Positions 1 to 9,203 of a stretch of 64,000 nucleotides of DNA are shown piece by piece. The position numbers were made by a program, and so were the translations under genes. Source of the DNA: Hirschia sp. (GTDB taxonomy: Bacteria > Pseudomonadota > Alphaproteobacteria > Caulobacterales > Hyphomonadaceae); the NCBI GenBank assembly GCA_002709235.1, contig PAQI01000024.1, forward strand, positions 83,581-147,580, read 5' to 3'. The notes below the pieces were generated by a model that was not told where the DNA came from, made no database searches, and saw nothing but the letters and a program-made list of their open reading frames with translations. How positions within the stretch are numbered: the first letter of the stretch is position 1; the number at the start of each line of letters is the position of its first letter.

Positions 1-772
1 CCCCTGGGCACATCGCACGCTGATAATGCGCAAGTTGAAGGGGCTGGAGGAACTGATCCCCTATTCCGTGGTTCACCCCGACATGCTGGACAAGGGCTGG
101 ACACTGGCAGATGACTTTCCCGGTGCCACGGGTGACCCGCTTTACGACAAGGCCTTCCTGCATGAAGTCTATTCGCTCGCCAAAGCCGATTATTCTGGCA
201 AGGTGACCGTGCCCGTGCTCTGGGACCGGCAGGAGCAGACCATCGTCAACAATGAAAGCTCTGAAGTGATCCGAATCTTCAACACGGCTTTCAACCAGAT
301 GACCGGCAATACGCTGGACTTCTACCCCGAAGCATTGCGCGAGGAGATCGACGACCTCAACGCGCGCATCTATGAGCCTGTGAACAATGGCGTCTACAAA
401 TGCGGGTTTGCTGAAACCCAGACGGTCTATGACAAGAACATCAAGCCATTGTTTGACACGCTGGACTGGCTGGATGCGCGCCTGTCGGATGGCCGCCCCT
501 ATCTGACCGGCGATGATCTGACCGAAGCGGATATCCGCCTGTTCACCACGCTGGTACGCTTTGATCCGGTCTATTACGTCCACTTCAAGTGCAATCTGAA
601 GCTGATCCGCACTTATGAGCACCTGTCAGCCTATACGCGCCGGTTATTCGACCAGCCCGCATTTGGCGAGACCACGCATTTTGATCACATCCAGAGGCAC
701 TATTTTTACTCCCACAATCACATCAACCCGTTCCGGATCGTGCCTGCCGGTCCGCGTGACATGGTGGGGTGA
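1..772 (+). CDS. Glutathionyl-hydroquinone reductase (ECM4/YqjG-type GST), 5' truncated
   Basis: Xi/omega-class glutathione transferase family; members reduce glutathionyl-hydroquinones using a catalytic Cys. The frame is open from base 2 and reads PWAHR before the first internal Met at 26. That is the tail of the family's CPWAHR active site, and base 1 (c) fits the last base of a Cys codon, so the gene begins before the window. The remaining 256 or so residues include the middle of the N-terminal thioredoxin fold and an all-alpha C-terminal domain (LTEADIRLF motif; a conserved HFDHIQRHYF stretch near the end). Full-length members are about 310-330 residues, so roughly 60 are missing. The call rests on the motif and the C-terminal half; the physiological substrate is not evident. 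Confidence 0.88.
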   Translation, partial: PWAHRTLIMRKLKGLEELIPYSVVHPDMLDKGWTLADDFPGATGDPLYDKAFLHEVYSLAKADYSGKVTVPVLWDRQEQTIVNNESSEVIRIFNTAFNQMTGNTLDFYPEALREEIDDLNARIYEPVNNGVYKCGFAETQTVYDKNIKPLFDTLDWLDARLSDGRPYLTGDDLTEADIRLFTTLVRFDPVYYVHFKCNLKLIRTYEHLSAYTRRLFDQPAFGETTHFDHIQRHYFYSHNHINPFRIVPAGPRDMVG

Positions 773-777
773 CACCG

Positions 778-1188
778 TCAGTTGTTCGAGAGCCGATCAA
801 CTTCCAGCGTGTCCATATATTCACGCAGGGATGTGATCTTTCCATCGCAGATGGTGACGAGGAAATGGTAGGTGTTGTGATAGGCGCGCCCATCCACCCA
901 GTCACCTTCTGCGACAGCCTCGACCGCCACCCGATCGCCTTCCACCGTTGTGCCGATGATCTCATGGCGCATACCATCGGGGAGCACCTTGTGCATGTTC
1001 CGGATCATTCTCCTGGCGGCCTGTGGTTCAAGCATGCCGGAAATTCTCAGCCGGTCTGGATTGCCCAGGACCCACCAGTGAAAATCGTCATGAAGCATGG
1101 CGATCACCTCTTCGACACGGCCGGAGAATGAATGGTCGAGAAATGTGAGAGCCAAGGCACGCTTGGCTTCGTGTTGTTCACTGCACAT
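778..1188 (-). CDS. SnoaL/NTF2-like protein
   Basis: A 136-residue protein with the look of a single NTF2/SnoaL-like cone: an N-terminal helix, then alternating helices and strands ending in REYMDTLEV, which is the usual SnoaL-like closing strand. Such proteins may be small isomerases, cyclases or ligand-binding proteins, and no specific reaction can be assigned. The reading frame stays open upstream, but that extension runs into the 3' end of the next gene. I start at Met 1188, which has ACGAGG about ten bases upstream. It lies just downstream of and co-directional with the DUF2306 gene, with which it may be co-transcribed. Confidence 0.7.
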   Translation of the reverse strand: MCSEQHEAKRALALTFLDHSFSGRVEEVIAMLHDDFHWWVLGNPDRLRISGMLEPQAARRMIRNMHKVLPDGMRHEIIGTTVEGDRVAVEAVAEGDWVDGRAYHNTYHFLVTICDGKITSLREYMDTLEVDRLSNN

Positions 1189-1303
1189 GTGAAGGTCTGA
1201 CCTCGTGATATGGACTCTGGCTTGTCGCAGGTATCCCGATGTCCAATCCTTCCTGCGCCCGGCCTTCATTTTGTCAGAGACATATTCGAAGACAAAATGA
1301 AAG

Positions 1304-2125
1304 TCACATATGTGGCAGCCACAGGATGGACATGGCCCCGAACACGCCCACCGCCATGAGAAGACTTCCAACCAGGACAAGCATGGCCGTACCCGCCTTG
1401 ACCCATGGCAAATTTGAACGTTTCGCCAGGAAATAGACCTCCAATATCGCCAGGGGGATCAGGTAACTACCGTAATCCAGAAAGATGTCCGCCGGGCCAG
1501 ACATCTTGCCATTCATGCCCACGGGTCCACCATTGATGATGAGCCAGGCCATGAGGCTGAGCCGAAGGAACCACACACCGCTGACGACGATAAAGGTCCT
1601 CATTGCCCATCTGGAATGCGCCACGAAATCGCGCTTGAGTGCATATACCAGCGCCAGTATCGCAAAGACGAGGATCAGGATGCCATTCAGCGAAACCGCG
1701 AAGCCTGCTACCAATGACAGATAGGATCCCCGCACCCAGGTGAGCCACAATCCACCCAGCGACATCAATATCGCCATCGCGATGAAAGCACGCCCATTCC
1801 AGCGATGCAGTCGTGGGGCGCGCTGGCGGATGGCGGGTATCAACTGGATCAGACCAGACAAGGTCAGGAGGGCAGCTCCGCAGACATGAATGGCAAACAT
1901 GGTATTGCCAGTATCATCCCCCGCGACATAGCCCGTGATCAGGCGCTTCTCACTCCAGCCAGCAATGTTTCCGGCCAGTATATGCCGGACAAAAAATCCG
2001 AGAATGAAGGCGACAAAGGCCAATTGGCCGGCCAGCACGGTGAGGAAGAACACGCGTGAAGACCAATGCAACAACCTGCGGGCAAATCCCGCATCCAGCG
2101 CGGGGCGGTGATGTGTAACGTCCAT
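1304..2125 (-). CDS. DUF2306 multi-pass membrane protein
   Basis: A 273-residue integral membrane protein with about seven to eight hydrophobic helices; the pattern (His in TM, APRLHRWNGR between helices, HSRWAMRTF) is that of DUF2306 proteins. Function is unknown; the conserved His residues suggest haem or metal binding, but that is inference. Met 2125 is chosen because TGAGG sits six bases upstream; the open frame continues about 86 residues further without support. Divergent from an AraC-type regulator at 2310, with an 18-bp palindrome between them, so it is a plausible regulatory target. Confidence 0.75.
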   Translation of the reverse strand: MDVTHHRPALDAGFARRLLHWSSRVFFLTVLAGQLAFVAFILGFFVRHILAGNIAGWSEKRLITGYVAGDDTGNTMFAIHVCGAALLTLSGLIQLIPAIRQRAPRLHRWNGRAFIAMAILMSLGGLWLTWVRGSYLSLVAGFAVSLNGILILVFAILALVYALKRDFVAHSRWAMRTFIVVSGVWFLRLSLMAWLIINGGPVGMNGKMSGPADIFLDYGSYLIPLAILEVYFLAKRSNLPWVKAGTAMLVLVGSLLMAVGVFGAMSILWLPHM

Positions 2126-2219
2126 TTGAAACCTCATTATCAAGCCAAACGATGAATGGGTGCAGGCCTGAAACCTGTGCCTTGAATGGCTGATTAGGCG
2201 CATGCAGCAGCGCAATCTC

Positions 2220-2237
2220 GCCGATTTGGAAATCGGC
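2220..2237. promoter_or_regulatory. 18-bp perfect palindrome between divergent genes
   Basis: GCCGATTT-GG-AAATCGGC, an 8-bp dyad around a two-base centre, lies in the 184-bp gap between the DUF2306 gene and the AraC-type regulator. There is no T tract, so an operator is more likely than a terminator. Which protein binds is unknown; AraC proteins more often bind direct repeats. Confidence 0.45.
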
Positions 2238-2309
2238 CAGTCTTTTGCTTGCAGGCTTTTCGATATATCCTGAAGATGAGGCCATGCTGATGCTGGCACT
2301 ATTTGCAGG

Positions 2310-3404
2310 ATGACCGGAATGACAGGACCGAGCGGTCTTGAAACTGTCGCCATTGCATCGCCGCTGGCTGCGATTGCGGCCATGGTGCCATATGTGCGTT
2401 CGGGGTTTATCGCTCGCTTGAAAGCACATCACATCTACTGGCTGCTGTTTGCGGTCGCCACTGCCTTCTTCATGCTCGAGACGGCCTTCGGCGCGCGGCT
2501 GGGGCTTTTCTGGCCGATTGCATCCTTCATGAGTCTTGCGACCTGTGGCTGGTCCTGGTTGTTGGCGCGATCCCTGTTCCGAGGCAGCGATGGTGAGACC
2601 GCATGGCCATTCGTGGTGGTCGGGCTGATTGTCATCTCCCATGGCACCGCAGACCTTTTGATGCTTGCGGATGGGTCGAGTGCCTGGCGCGGCATGCTGA
2701 TAAGGATGCTGCGCAACACGGGTAGCCTGACAAGTTCGGCCGTACTGGTTCTGGCAGCCATTGAAGCTGTCCGGAACTACAGTCCGGACCTGCCTGCCCC
2801 TGAACGCCGTTTTCGCCAGATCTTCGTTGCCGGGTATTGCGGGCTGGTCCTGGTGGCGGTGATCCTGTTCAACCGAGCCGCTCAGCAGGGTGTTGAAGCC
2901 CGCCTGGGAGATGCCGTTCGGATCTGTTGTGCATGCCTTGCACTGGCCGGTGCGACGCTTAGCGTATATGTGCGCGACCGCCTGCCGCTGCCTGCCTCCC
3001 TTTCTGGCCGCAAGACCATGCGGCGGCGCGCTGCAATCATCGCAGATGACGATATGCAGGGGCTTGGTGTCCGAATCGAGCGTCTGATCGGGGAACAGGT
3101 CTACACGCGAAATGACCTGAAGGTTGCCGATATAGCCCGCCTGCTGGGGGAACCGGACTACAAGGTGACTCAATGCATTACCGGTGTGCTCGGGTTTTCC
3201 AATTTCAACAGGTTCATCAATCATCACCGAATCAGCCACGCCCGAACGGCCCTGACGGATCCCGCGCAACGCTCAACCTCCATACTGACCATCGCACTTG
3301 ATAGCGGATTCGGATCGATCGGCCCCTTCAATCGCGCCTTCAAGGCCGAGACCGGCCAGACTCCGCGTGATTACCGCAATGCGCGCATGACTGCTCAGCA
3401 GTGA
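2310..3404 (+). CDS. Membrane-anchored AraC-family regulator
   Basis: 364 residues. Residues 1-230 form about six to seven hydrophobic helices; residues 250-360 are an AraC-type double helix-turn-helix with the family pattern (VADIARLLGEPDYKVTQCI, then ILTIALDSGFGSIGPFNRAFKAE, then TPRDYR). It is therefore a membrane-embedded sensor fused to a DNA-binding domain, a one-component layout known in alphaproteobacteria and Bacteroidetes. Divergent from the DUF2306 gene with a palindrome in the gap. The ligand is unknown. A short hairpin follows the stop codon. Confidence 0.85.
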   Translation: MTGMTGPSGLETVAIASPLAAIAAMVPYVRSGFIARLKAHHIYWLLFAVATAFFMLETAFGARLGLFWPIASFMSLATCGWSWLLARSLFRGSDGETAWPFVVVGLIVISHGTADLLMLADGSSAWRGMLIRMLRNTGSLTSSAVLVLAAIEAVRNYSPDLPAPERRFRQIFVAGYCGLVLVAVILFNRAAQQGVEARLGDAVRICCACLALAGATLSVYVRDRLPLPASLSGRKTMRRRAAIIADDDMQGLGVRIERLIGEQVYTRNDLKVADIARLLGEPDYKVTQCITGVLGFSNFNRFINHHRISHARTALTDPAQRSTSILTIALDSGFGSIGPFNRAFKAETGQTPRDYRNARMTAQQ

Positions 3405-3433
3405 CCGCCATTTCCACGCCCAAGCATCACTCA

Positions 3434-3450
3434 AAGTCGGCAAGCGACTT
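3434..3450. other. Short hairpin after AraC gene
   Basis: AAGTCG-gcaag-CGACTT, a 6-bp stem with a 5-base loop about 30 bases after the AraC stop and 57 bases before the uridine kinase start. There is no T run, so it is at best a weak terminator or an mRNA end structure. Confidence 0.25.
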
Positions 3451-3507
3451 GATGTGGCGTGAAAACTCAACTCAAATGCACATCTTCATTCTCACCCGGG
3501 CCGCATC

Positions 3508-4191
3508 ATGACGTTACCTTTTCTTATTGCCATAACCGGCGGCTCCGGCTCGGGCAAATCAACGCTTGCCGATGTGCTGTTCAATCGGCTCGGCCCGGAA
3601 AAGGTGTTGCGGTTTTCAGAGGATGCCTATTACCAGCCACGCGAGTTTCACGGAACGGATGCCCCCCTATGGAGCGCTGCGGAGATGGAGGCGAATGTCG
3701 ATTTCGACGATCCGCGCTCCAAGGACATGGATTTGTTCGAAGACCAGCTTTCGGCGTTGAAGCGCGGCGAGAGCGTGATGCAGCCCTATTATGACTTCGA
3801 GCTACATGACCGCGTCATGGGACGTCATGAGCAACTTGATCCACGCCCCATCATCATTGCCGAAGGCGTGCATGTACTCAGCCAGTTGCGCTATTTCGAT
3901 CTGTTCGATCTGACCGTCTATGTCGATACGCCGCCGGACCTGCGCCTTGCCCGGCGGATCATGCGCGACACCAAGGAACGCGGGCGCGCCGTTGATCGCG
4001 TGATTTCACAATATCTGACCTATGTTCGTCCTGCGCATGGCAGGTTTACAGAGCCTGCCAAGTTTCGGTGTGACCTGGTGATACAGGATGAAGGACCGCT
4101 GGCCATGCTGATCGGAAAGCCGGACAAACGCGCACAGGACCGTCTGGCAGCGCCGGTCTGGTCCTTCCTGCAGGATGAGGGCGTGGTTTAG
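3508..4191 (+). CDS. udk: Uridine kinase
   Basis: Phosphorylates uridine (and cytidine) with ATP or GTP in pyrimidine salvage. 227 residues, normal for the family. Walker A GGSGSGKS at residues 11-18; SEDAYYQP follows as the substrate-side loop; NVDFDDPRS and EGVHVL match the uridine kinase/PRK family; RRIMRDTKERGR is the lid with its arginines. It stands alone, with the tail-to-tail methyltransferase gene ending 24 bases away. Confidence 0.85.
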   Translation: MTLPFLIAITGGSGSGKSTLADVLFNRLGPEKVLRFSEDAYYQPREFHGTDAPLWSAAEMEANVDFDDPRSKDMDLFEDQLSALKRGESVMQPYYDFELHDRVMGRHEQLDPRPIIIAEGVHVLSQLRYFDLFDLTVYVDTPPDLRLARRIMRDTKERGRAVDRVISQYLTYVRPAHGRFTEPAKFRCDLVIQDEGPLAMLIGKPDKRAQDRLAAPVWSFLQDEGVV

Positions 4192-4215
4192 GGCGATCGC
4201 TTCTGCAAGGTGCGC

Positions 4216-5043
4216 TCAGGCGCGAGCGCGGACAACCCAGACCCCGGATTTCAAACAGGCAGAACCACTATCATCACGGCGGTCCTCCAATGCCGCAGTG
4301 AAGGCAGCGCGTATCGGGCCTTCATCCAGTTCCTGCGCGTCCACCAATGCCGGAAGCGGGGTATTGTTGTAAAAATCCCTGATATGCTCCGGCGCAACCT
4401 TGAGGACCAGATCCTGCGCGGTGATGCTGATATCCGACCAACCTGCCTGTTCAAGCACTTTGCGCGTATAGACTTCATCTGACAATCCAAACGGACCGGG
4501 CTCATAAAGATTCTGGGCGGGTGGTGGATATTTCAGAAATGGCGAGATCACCTGCTTGGGCAGAGAGAACAGCTCGGCGAGTTCCGGCCTGTTCCATGTA
4601 ATTGCGACCATTTCACCACCAGGCTTCAGGGCCTTGCGGATATTGGCGAAGGCCCCAGGCGGATCGTCAAAAAACATCACCCCGAAGCGTGACATCGCAA
4701 TATCATAAGGTGCAGGCGCAGACCAATGGGCGGCATCGCCATGCTCGAATGTGGCATTGGTCAGCTTCGCGTTTGCCAGACGCCTGCGGGCCTCACCAAT
4801 GAGTGGACCGGAAACATCAAGCCCCGTGACCATGCCATCAGGGACGACAATCCGGGCTGCGCGCAGGCTGGTCGCCCCTGCCCCGCAGCCAATATCCAGC
4901 ACGTATTTTCCTGAGGTCGGCCCAGCCTGTTGCAACAAGAGATCACCTGCAGGTGCCAGGACGCTGTCCATCATGTCCGACATGCGAACCCATCGTTCGC
5001 CGGTTTCTCCATTCCATGCCGCCGCGTCGTGAACATTCGCCAT
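4216..5043 (-). CDS. Class I SAM-dependent methyltransferase
   Basis: 275-residue Rossmann-type methyltransferase. Motif I is VLDIGCGAG (residues 48-56); acidic motif II GLDVSG; motif III region FEHGDAAHW; motif IV MSRFGVMFF. The N-terminus (WNGETGERWV) and the long C-terminal helical cap are like UbiE/ArsM-type small-molecule methyltransferases. The substrate is unknown. Four bases downstream of the metallo-beta-lactamase stop; its ribosome-binding site (GGAGG) lies inside the end of that gene, so the two are a tight operon. Confidence 0.8.
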   Translation of the reverse strand: MANVHDAAAWNGETGERWVRMSDMMDSVLAPAGDLLLQQAGPTSGKYVLDIGCGAGATSLRAARIVVPDGMVTGLDVSGPLIGEARRRLANAKLTNATFEHGDAAHWSAPAPYDIAMSRFGVMFFDDPPGAFANIRKALKPGGEMVAITWNRPELAELFSLPKQVISPFLKYPPPAQNLYEPGPFGLSDEVYTRKVLEQAGWSDISITAQDLVLKVAPEHIRDFYNNTPLPALVDAQELDEGPIRAAFTAALEDRRDDSGSACLKSGVWVVRARA

Positions 5044-5047
5044 GTGA

Positions 5048-5830
5048 TCAATCCTCCATGATATCTGTCGCTAGTAGCTGCGTATGGTTCAGAAGGTCCC
5101 GGCCCGCAGGATCACCATGGCTGGGCAGAACGATGGTGGCATCTGGAAACCTGGAATCGACATTGGCGATTGCCTGAGCCCAATAACCCAGATCCGCATC
5201 ATTGGTGTTGCCAAGATTATCGCTAGGTCCTGGCCGGATCAGGCAGCCACCAAACAGGAGCCGGTTTTCGGGATCATAGACAACGATGTTATCCTGGGTA
5301 TGGCCGCCACCGGGATAAAAGATCTCCAACCCGTCCAGGATCGTCGATGCGCCGATATCACCAAGTGGCAGGTCTTCTTCCGCCGGGCTCACACCGTGCC
5401 AAGGCGCATTGGCATTGGATAGCGGATGGGCCAATGTGCGGATACCGCCACGCAAGCGGATCGCGTCAACTCCGCCCATCTTGTCCGAATGGGCATGGGT
5501 GAACACGGCTAACGTTATGGGCTGGCCTAGATCCTGTTCGGCCCAGTCGAGAATATCCGTCGTCTGTGCGTCATTCCAGGCAGAATCGATCAGCACGGCA
5601 TGATCGCCCCGCTCCACAATCATACCGTGAGAGACAACATCGCCCCAGGATTCGACCCGCTTGTAGCTGGTGTGCATCCAGATACCGGGTGCAAGTTCTT
5701 CAAAGCTGATCTCGCCGCGTTGAGCGGCGATCTGCGCGGTGGGTATTTGTTCAAGATTGGCAGGCTCTGTCTGCGCGGGCGCACATGCCACAAGACCAGC
5801 AACCAGGATCACTCCAACCAGCCTACGCAT
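5048..5830 (-). CDS. Subclass B1-like metallo-beta-lactamase lipoprotein
   Basis: 260-residue zinc hydrolase with a full B1 signature: HAHSD (His112, His114, Asp116), His177 in GGGHTQDN, Cys196 in GGCLIRPG, then LGNTNDA, and His238 in PSHGD. Cys196 and the flanking LGN are hallmarks of class B1 beta-lactamases rather than glyoxalase II-type hydrolases. The N-terminus is a lipoprotein signal ending LVAC (Cys16), so the protein should be anchored facing the periplasm. I chose ATG 5830 over a GTG two codons upstream because GGAGG sits five bases before it. No mobile element is near and composition matches its neighbours, so it appears chromosomal. Activity on beta-lactams is inference from family. 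Confidence 0.88.
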   Translation of the reverse strand: MRRLVGVILVAGLVACAPAQTEPANLEQIPTAQIAAQRGEISFEELAPGIWMHTSYKRVESWGDVVSHGMIVERGDHAVLIDSAWNDAQTTDILDWAEQDLGQPITLAVFTHAHSDKMGGVDAIRLRGGIRTLAHPLSNANAPWHGVSPAEEDLPLGDIGASTILDGLEIFYPGGGHTQDNIVVYDPENRLLFGGCLIRPGPSDNLGNTNDADLGYWAQAIANVDSRFPDATIVLPSHGDPAGRDLLNHTQLLATDIMED

Positions 5831-5856
5831 GTGCACCTCCGCAAATGATAAAAAGA

Positions 5857-6672
5857 TCAGCCTTCTTCGGATGGTTCCGGGACACCCACAACATGGAAAC
5901 CAGCATCGACGTGCAGGACTTCACCGGTAATGGACTGGCCGATCGGGGACAGGAGGTAGAGCGCAGCACCTGCGACGCCTTCCATTGTCGTGTCTTCCTT
6001 CAGGAGCGACCATTCGCGCCCTGTGCTCATCAGGCTCTTGGAGCCCTTGATGCCCATCAGCGCCAATGTGCGCATGGGGCCAGCGGAAATCGCGTTGACA
6101 CGAATGCCCTGGGTTCCCAGATCGCGTGCGGCATAGCGGGTGGAGGCTTCCAGCCCGGCCTTGGCAACACCCATGACATTATAGGACGGGATCACGCGCT
6201 CACTGCCCAGATAGGTCATGTTGATGATGGAACCGCCATCCGGCATCATTTCGGACGCACGGCGGCAAGCATCGATGAAGGAGAAGACAGAGATGTCCAT
6301 GGCGCGGCGAAAACCCTCACGCGTGGTGTTGGCAACCATGGAACCCTGAAGCTCATCCTTGCCAGCAAAAGCGATGGCGTGGACGAGAAAATCGATCTTG
6401 CCCCATTTTTCCTTCAGCGTGGCGAAGGCTGCATCCATCTCTTCATCATTGGTCACGTCTGCGGAGATCATTGTATCCATGCCGATGGATTCAATGAGCG
6501 GTCGCACCCGACGCTCAAGAGCTTCACCCTGATAAGTGAACGCCATTTCCGCGCCCTGCGCCGCCAATTGCTGGCTGATCCCCCAGGCAATGGAGTTCTG
6601 GTTCGCAACACCCATGACGAGGCCACGCTTGCCCGCCATCAGATCGCCCTTTGGAAACGTCCACTCAGCCAT
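5857..6672 (-). CDS. fabI: Enoyl-ACP reductase (NADH), FabI
   Basis: Catalyses the last reduction of each fatty-acid elongation cycle. 271 residues, typical. Short-chain dehydrogenase fold with FabI-specific features: GVANQNSIAWGI nucleotide loop (residues 21-32), ADVTNDEEM, HAIAFAGKDEL, and the Y-x6-K pair in YNVMGVAKAG with the extra upstream Tyr in TYLGSER; the GPMRTLA loop and the C-terminal GEVLHVDAGFH are also present. Good ribosome-binding site (AGGAGA) before Met 6672. Triclosan-sensitive FabI class by family, not tested here. Confidence 0.95.
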   Translation of the reverse strand: MAEWTFPKGDLMAGKRGLVMGVANQNSIAWGISQQLAAQGAEMAFTYQGEALERRVRPLIESIGMDTMISADVTNDEEMDAAFATLKEKWGKIDFLVHAIAFAGKDELQGSMVANTTREGFRRAMDISVFSFIDACRRASEMMPDGGSIINMTYLGSERVIPSYNVMGVAKAGLEASTRYAARDLGTQGIRVNAISAGPMRTLALMGIKGSKSLMSTGREWSLLKEDTTMEGVAGAALYLLSPIGQSITGEVLHVDAGFHVVGVPEPSEEG

Positions 6673-6939
6673 GTCATGCTTCTCCTGTCGAATAGTTTCT
6701 CAACTGGCTAGAAGCGCCCGCCCTCCGCGTCAAGCGCGCTGACATGTTTCGCTTTGTTGGCTAACGCTCCATTCAGGCGATTCAAGCATGGGATTGCCCG
6801 GGTTAATGCAAAAGCGGATTTTGCTAACTGCTTGGCAACGCTCCGAAAAGACGGCGTTAAACCTTTTGATCTAACTCTGTTGCTCAGAACAAGCCGCAAA
6901 CAAGCGGAAGCAGTCGTCCAAGAGGCCCCAGCTATTGTC

Positions 6940-9099
6940 ATGCTGAAATTTTTCGACCAACTCCCCATGTCACAAAAACTCATGGCAATGATCGTCGGTT
7001 CAGGTGCCGCGCTCAGCATTGCACAAGGTGCATCCAGCGTGCTGCAGGTGACCGACAAGGTAACTGATGACATACATCACACACTTGAGGGCGTAGCTGA
7101 CAGCCGCCGGGATGCCCTGAAGGCCTATATGTCCTCCCTTGATCAGGACATGAGCACGGTCGCCTCAAATCCCTATACACTGAATGCATTGCGCAGTTTC
7201 GAGGAAGGTTGGGATTCACTCCGATCCGCCCAGACCCGCAAACTTCAGCAACTCTATATCAGTGACAACCCACATATCCGCGGTGAAAAACAAAAGCTTG
7301 AGGCGGCCGAAGACGGCTCCCTCTATTCAGCTGCGCATGCCGATTTCCACCCCTGGTTTCGTCAGTTCATGGAAGAGCGCGGCTATGCAGATGTCATGAT
7401 GTTCTCCACACAGGGTAATCTGGTCTATTCTGTCGCCAAAGAGCAGGATTTCGCGACCAATCTGAAAACCGGAGAATGGAAAGACACGGATCTCGGCAAG
7501 GCCTTTCAGGCTGGATTGTCCGGAAAACCGGGTGATGTTTTCTTCTTTGACTTCAAACCCTATATACCCAGCAACAATGCACCGAACAGTTTTCTGTCAA
7601 GCGCGGTATTGGACGAGAGTGGCAAGGTCGCTGGCGTCATGGTCTTCCAGATGCCGATTGATGGTGTGAACAGCGTCATGTCCTCGATTGGCGGGCTCGG
7701 AAAAACCGGCGAAAGTTATGCCGTGGGTCGCGACAATCTGATGCGCACACAGGCTCCGCGCGCCGAAGCGAAGACGCTGCTCAAGGCTGAAGTCAATCCA
7801 GAGCTCCTGTCCTGGGATGTCCGGGACACAGTGATTTCCAAGGGCGTCAACTATGATGGCGACACTGTCATCGCCGCCACTGCACCGCTGTCATTCCATG
7901 GCACTGAATGGCGTGTTGTGGCCGAGCAGTCAGAAACGGAAACCCTCAGTGCCATTGAGGAAATCCGAAACAAGACAGCCATGCTGGCGCTGGCGATCCT
8001 GGCGATCACGACATTGGGCGGATTCCTGCTCTCGCGCCGGATCAGCAAACCGATCTCCCAACTTGCAGACGCAACCAACGCCATCGCCAATGGTGACAAG
8101 ACGAGACAAGTGCCGGGAACGAACCGCAAGGACGAACTGGGTGCCCTGTCCACTGCGGTTGAATTCTTCCGCAATGAAATGATGGCTGCCGAGAAAAAGG
8201 CCGAGCAGGAAAAAGATGACGCTGACATGCGCGCGCTGAATTCTGCCGCCAAGGCCAAGCAGATGGAAGACCTGATCCGCCAGTTCGAGGAAAAGGTCAC
8301 GACCACGCTCAACCATGTCTCCATTGCGACCGACAATCTGGACAATAATGCCATGTCCATGTCGGCACTGGCGAAGCAATCAGAATCCCAGTCGACTGCA
8401 GTGGCGCGGGCATCTCAGTCGGCGTCTGCCAATGTACAGAGCGTCGCAGCAGCGACCGAGGAACTGACGGCCTCGATCGGCGATATCAGTTCCAAGATCG
8501 AAGCGTCCGACCGCGCAACCACTCAGGCATCCAAACGCGCCGAGGAAATGCAGGCACGGATCTCCAGCCTGGAAGCCTCGACCAGCTCGATTGGCGAAGT
8601 GGTCGAATTGATCACCAATATTGCCGCGCAAACCAATCTTCTGGCGCTCAACGCAACCATTGAGGCCGCGCGCGCTGGTGAAGCCGGCAAGGGGTTTGCC
8701 GTGGTAGCATCCGAGGTCAAGACGCTTGCCACACAGACTGCAAAGGCGACCGAAGACATCCAGATGCAGGTCAATGGCATTCAAGGTACAACCAAGGAAA
8801 CTGTCACAGGTATTCGCGAGATCATGGAGGTTATCCGCGAGCTGGGTGACGCCTCAACAGAGATCGCCGCCGCGATGAGCCAGCAGGCCGCTGCAACATC
8901 AGAAATCGCCACATCTGTTCAGCATGCCGCTCAGGGTGTGCAGGATGTCGATTCAAATATCGGTTCAGTAAACAATGCCGCACGCGATGTCGGCGTGAGT
9001 TCCAATCAGGTCAAGGATGCAAGCCAGACCTTGTCCGGCCAGTCGAACGAACTACGTGTGACCATAGAAGGCTTCCTCAAATCGATCCGAGCGGCCTGA
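6940..9099 (+). CDS. Methyl-accepting chemotaxis protein, Cache-type sensor
   Basis: 719-residue chemoreceptor. TM1 about residues 12-35; a periplasmic region of some 310 residues that looks like a double-Cache sensor ([12 protein letters not shown] and [21 protein letters not shown] are Cache-like strands); TM2 about 346-366; HAMP to about 420; coiled-coil signalling domain with the conserved hairpin [20 protein letters not shown] near residue 560-580. No C-terminal NWETF-type tether. I start at Met 6940; the frame is open about 62 residues upstream, but that part is not receptor-like. The candidate ribosome site AAGAGG is rather far (14 bases), so the start is uncertain. Ends in a strong terminator; no che genes adjoin. 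Confidence 0.88.
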   Translation: MLKFFDQLPMSQKLMAMIVGSGAALSIAQGASSVLQVTDKVTDDIHHTLEGVADSRRDALKAYMSSLDQDMSTVASNPYTLNALRSFEEGWDSLRSAQTRKLQQLYISDNPHIRGEKQKLEAAEDGSLYSAAHADFHPWFRQFMEERGYADVMMFSTQGNLVYSVAKEQDFATNLKTGEWKDTDLGKAFQAGLSGKPGDVFFFDFKPYIPSNNAPNSFLSSAVLDESGKVAGVMVFQMPIDGVNSVMSSIGGLGKTGESYAVGRDNLMRTQAPRAEAKTLLKAEVNPELLSWDVRDTVISKGVNYDGDTVIAATAPLSFHGTEWRVVAEQSETETLSAIEEIRNKTAMLALAILAITTLGGFLLSRRISKPISQLADATNAIANGDKTRQVPGTNRKDELGALSTAVEFFRNEMMAAEKKAEQEKDDADMRALNSAAKAKQMEDLIRQFEEKVTTTLNHVSIATDNLDNNAMSMSALAKQSESQSTAVARASQSASANVQSVAAATEELTASIGDISSKIEASDRATTQASKRAEEMQARISSLEASTSSIGEVVELITNIAAQTNLLALNATIEAARAGEAGKGFAVVASEVKTLATQTAKATEDIQMQVNGIQGTTKETVTGIREIMEVIRELGDASTEIAAAMSQQAAATSEIATSVQHAAQGVQDVDSNIGSVNNAARDVGVSSNQVKDASQTLSGQSNELRVTIEGFLKSIRAA

Positions 9100-9155
9100 T
9101 TCAGTCTTGCAATATCGGGCCCGGCTCGAACAAGTTTCCTCCCCGGAAATATTGA

Positions 9156-9193
9156 CCCCTCTCAGGCTTCGGCATGAGGGGGGATTTTTTTTT
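9156..9193 (+). terminator. Rho-independent terminator after chemoreceptor
   Basis: Nine-bp stem (9156-9164 with 9175-9183, one G-T pair) capped by a GC-closed TTCG tetraloop and followed by nine T residues (9185-9193). Ends the chemoreceptor transcript before the convergent rimM gene. Confidence 0.85.
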
Positions 9194-9203
9194 GGCTCAA
9201 GCA

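Noticed and set aside
1950-3269. Long minus-strand frame (439 codons) over the AraC gene
   Set aside because: Shadow of the AraC regulator and the DUF2306 region; no protein-like features.
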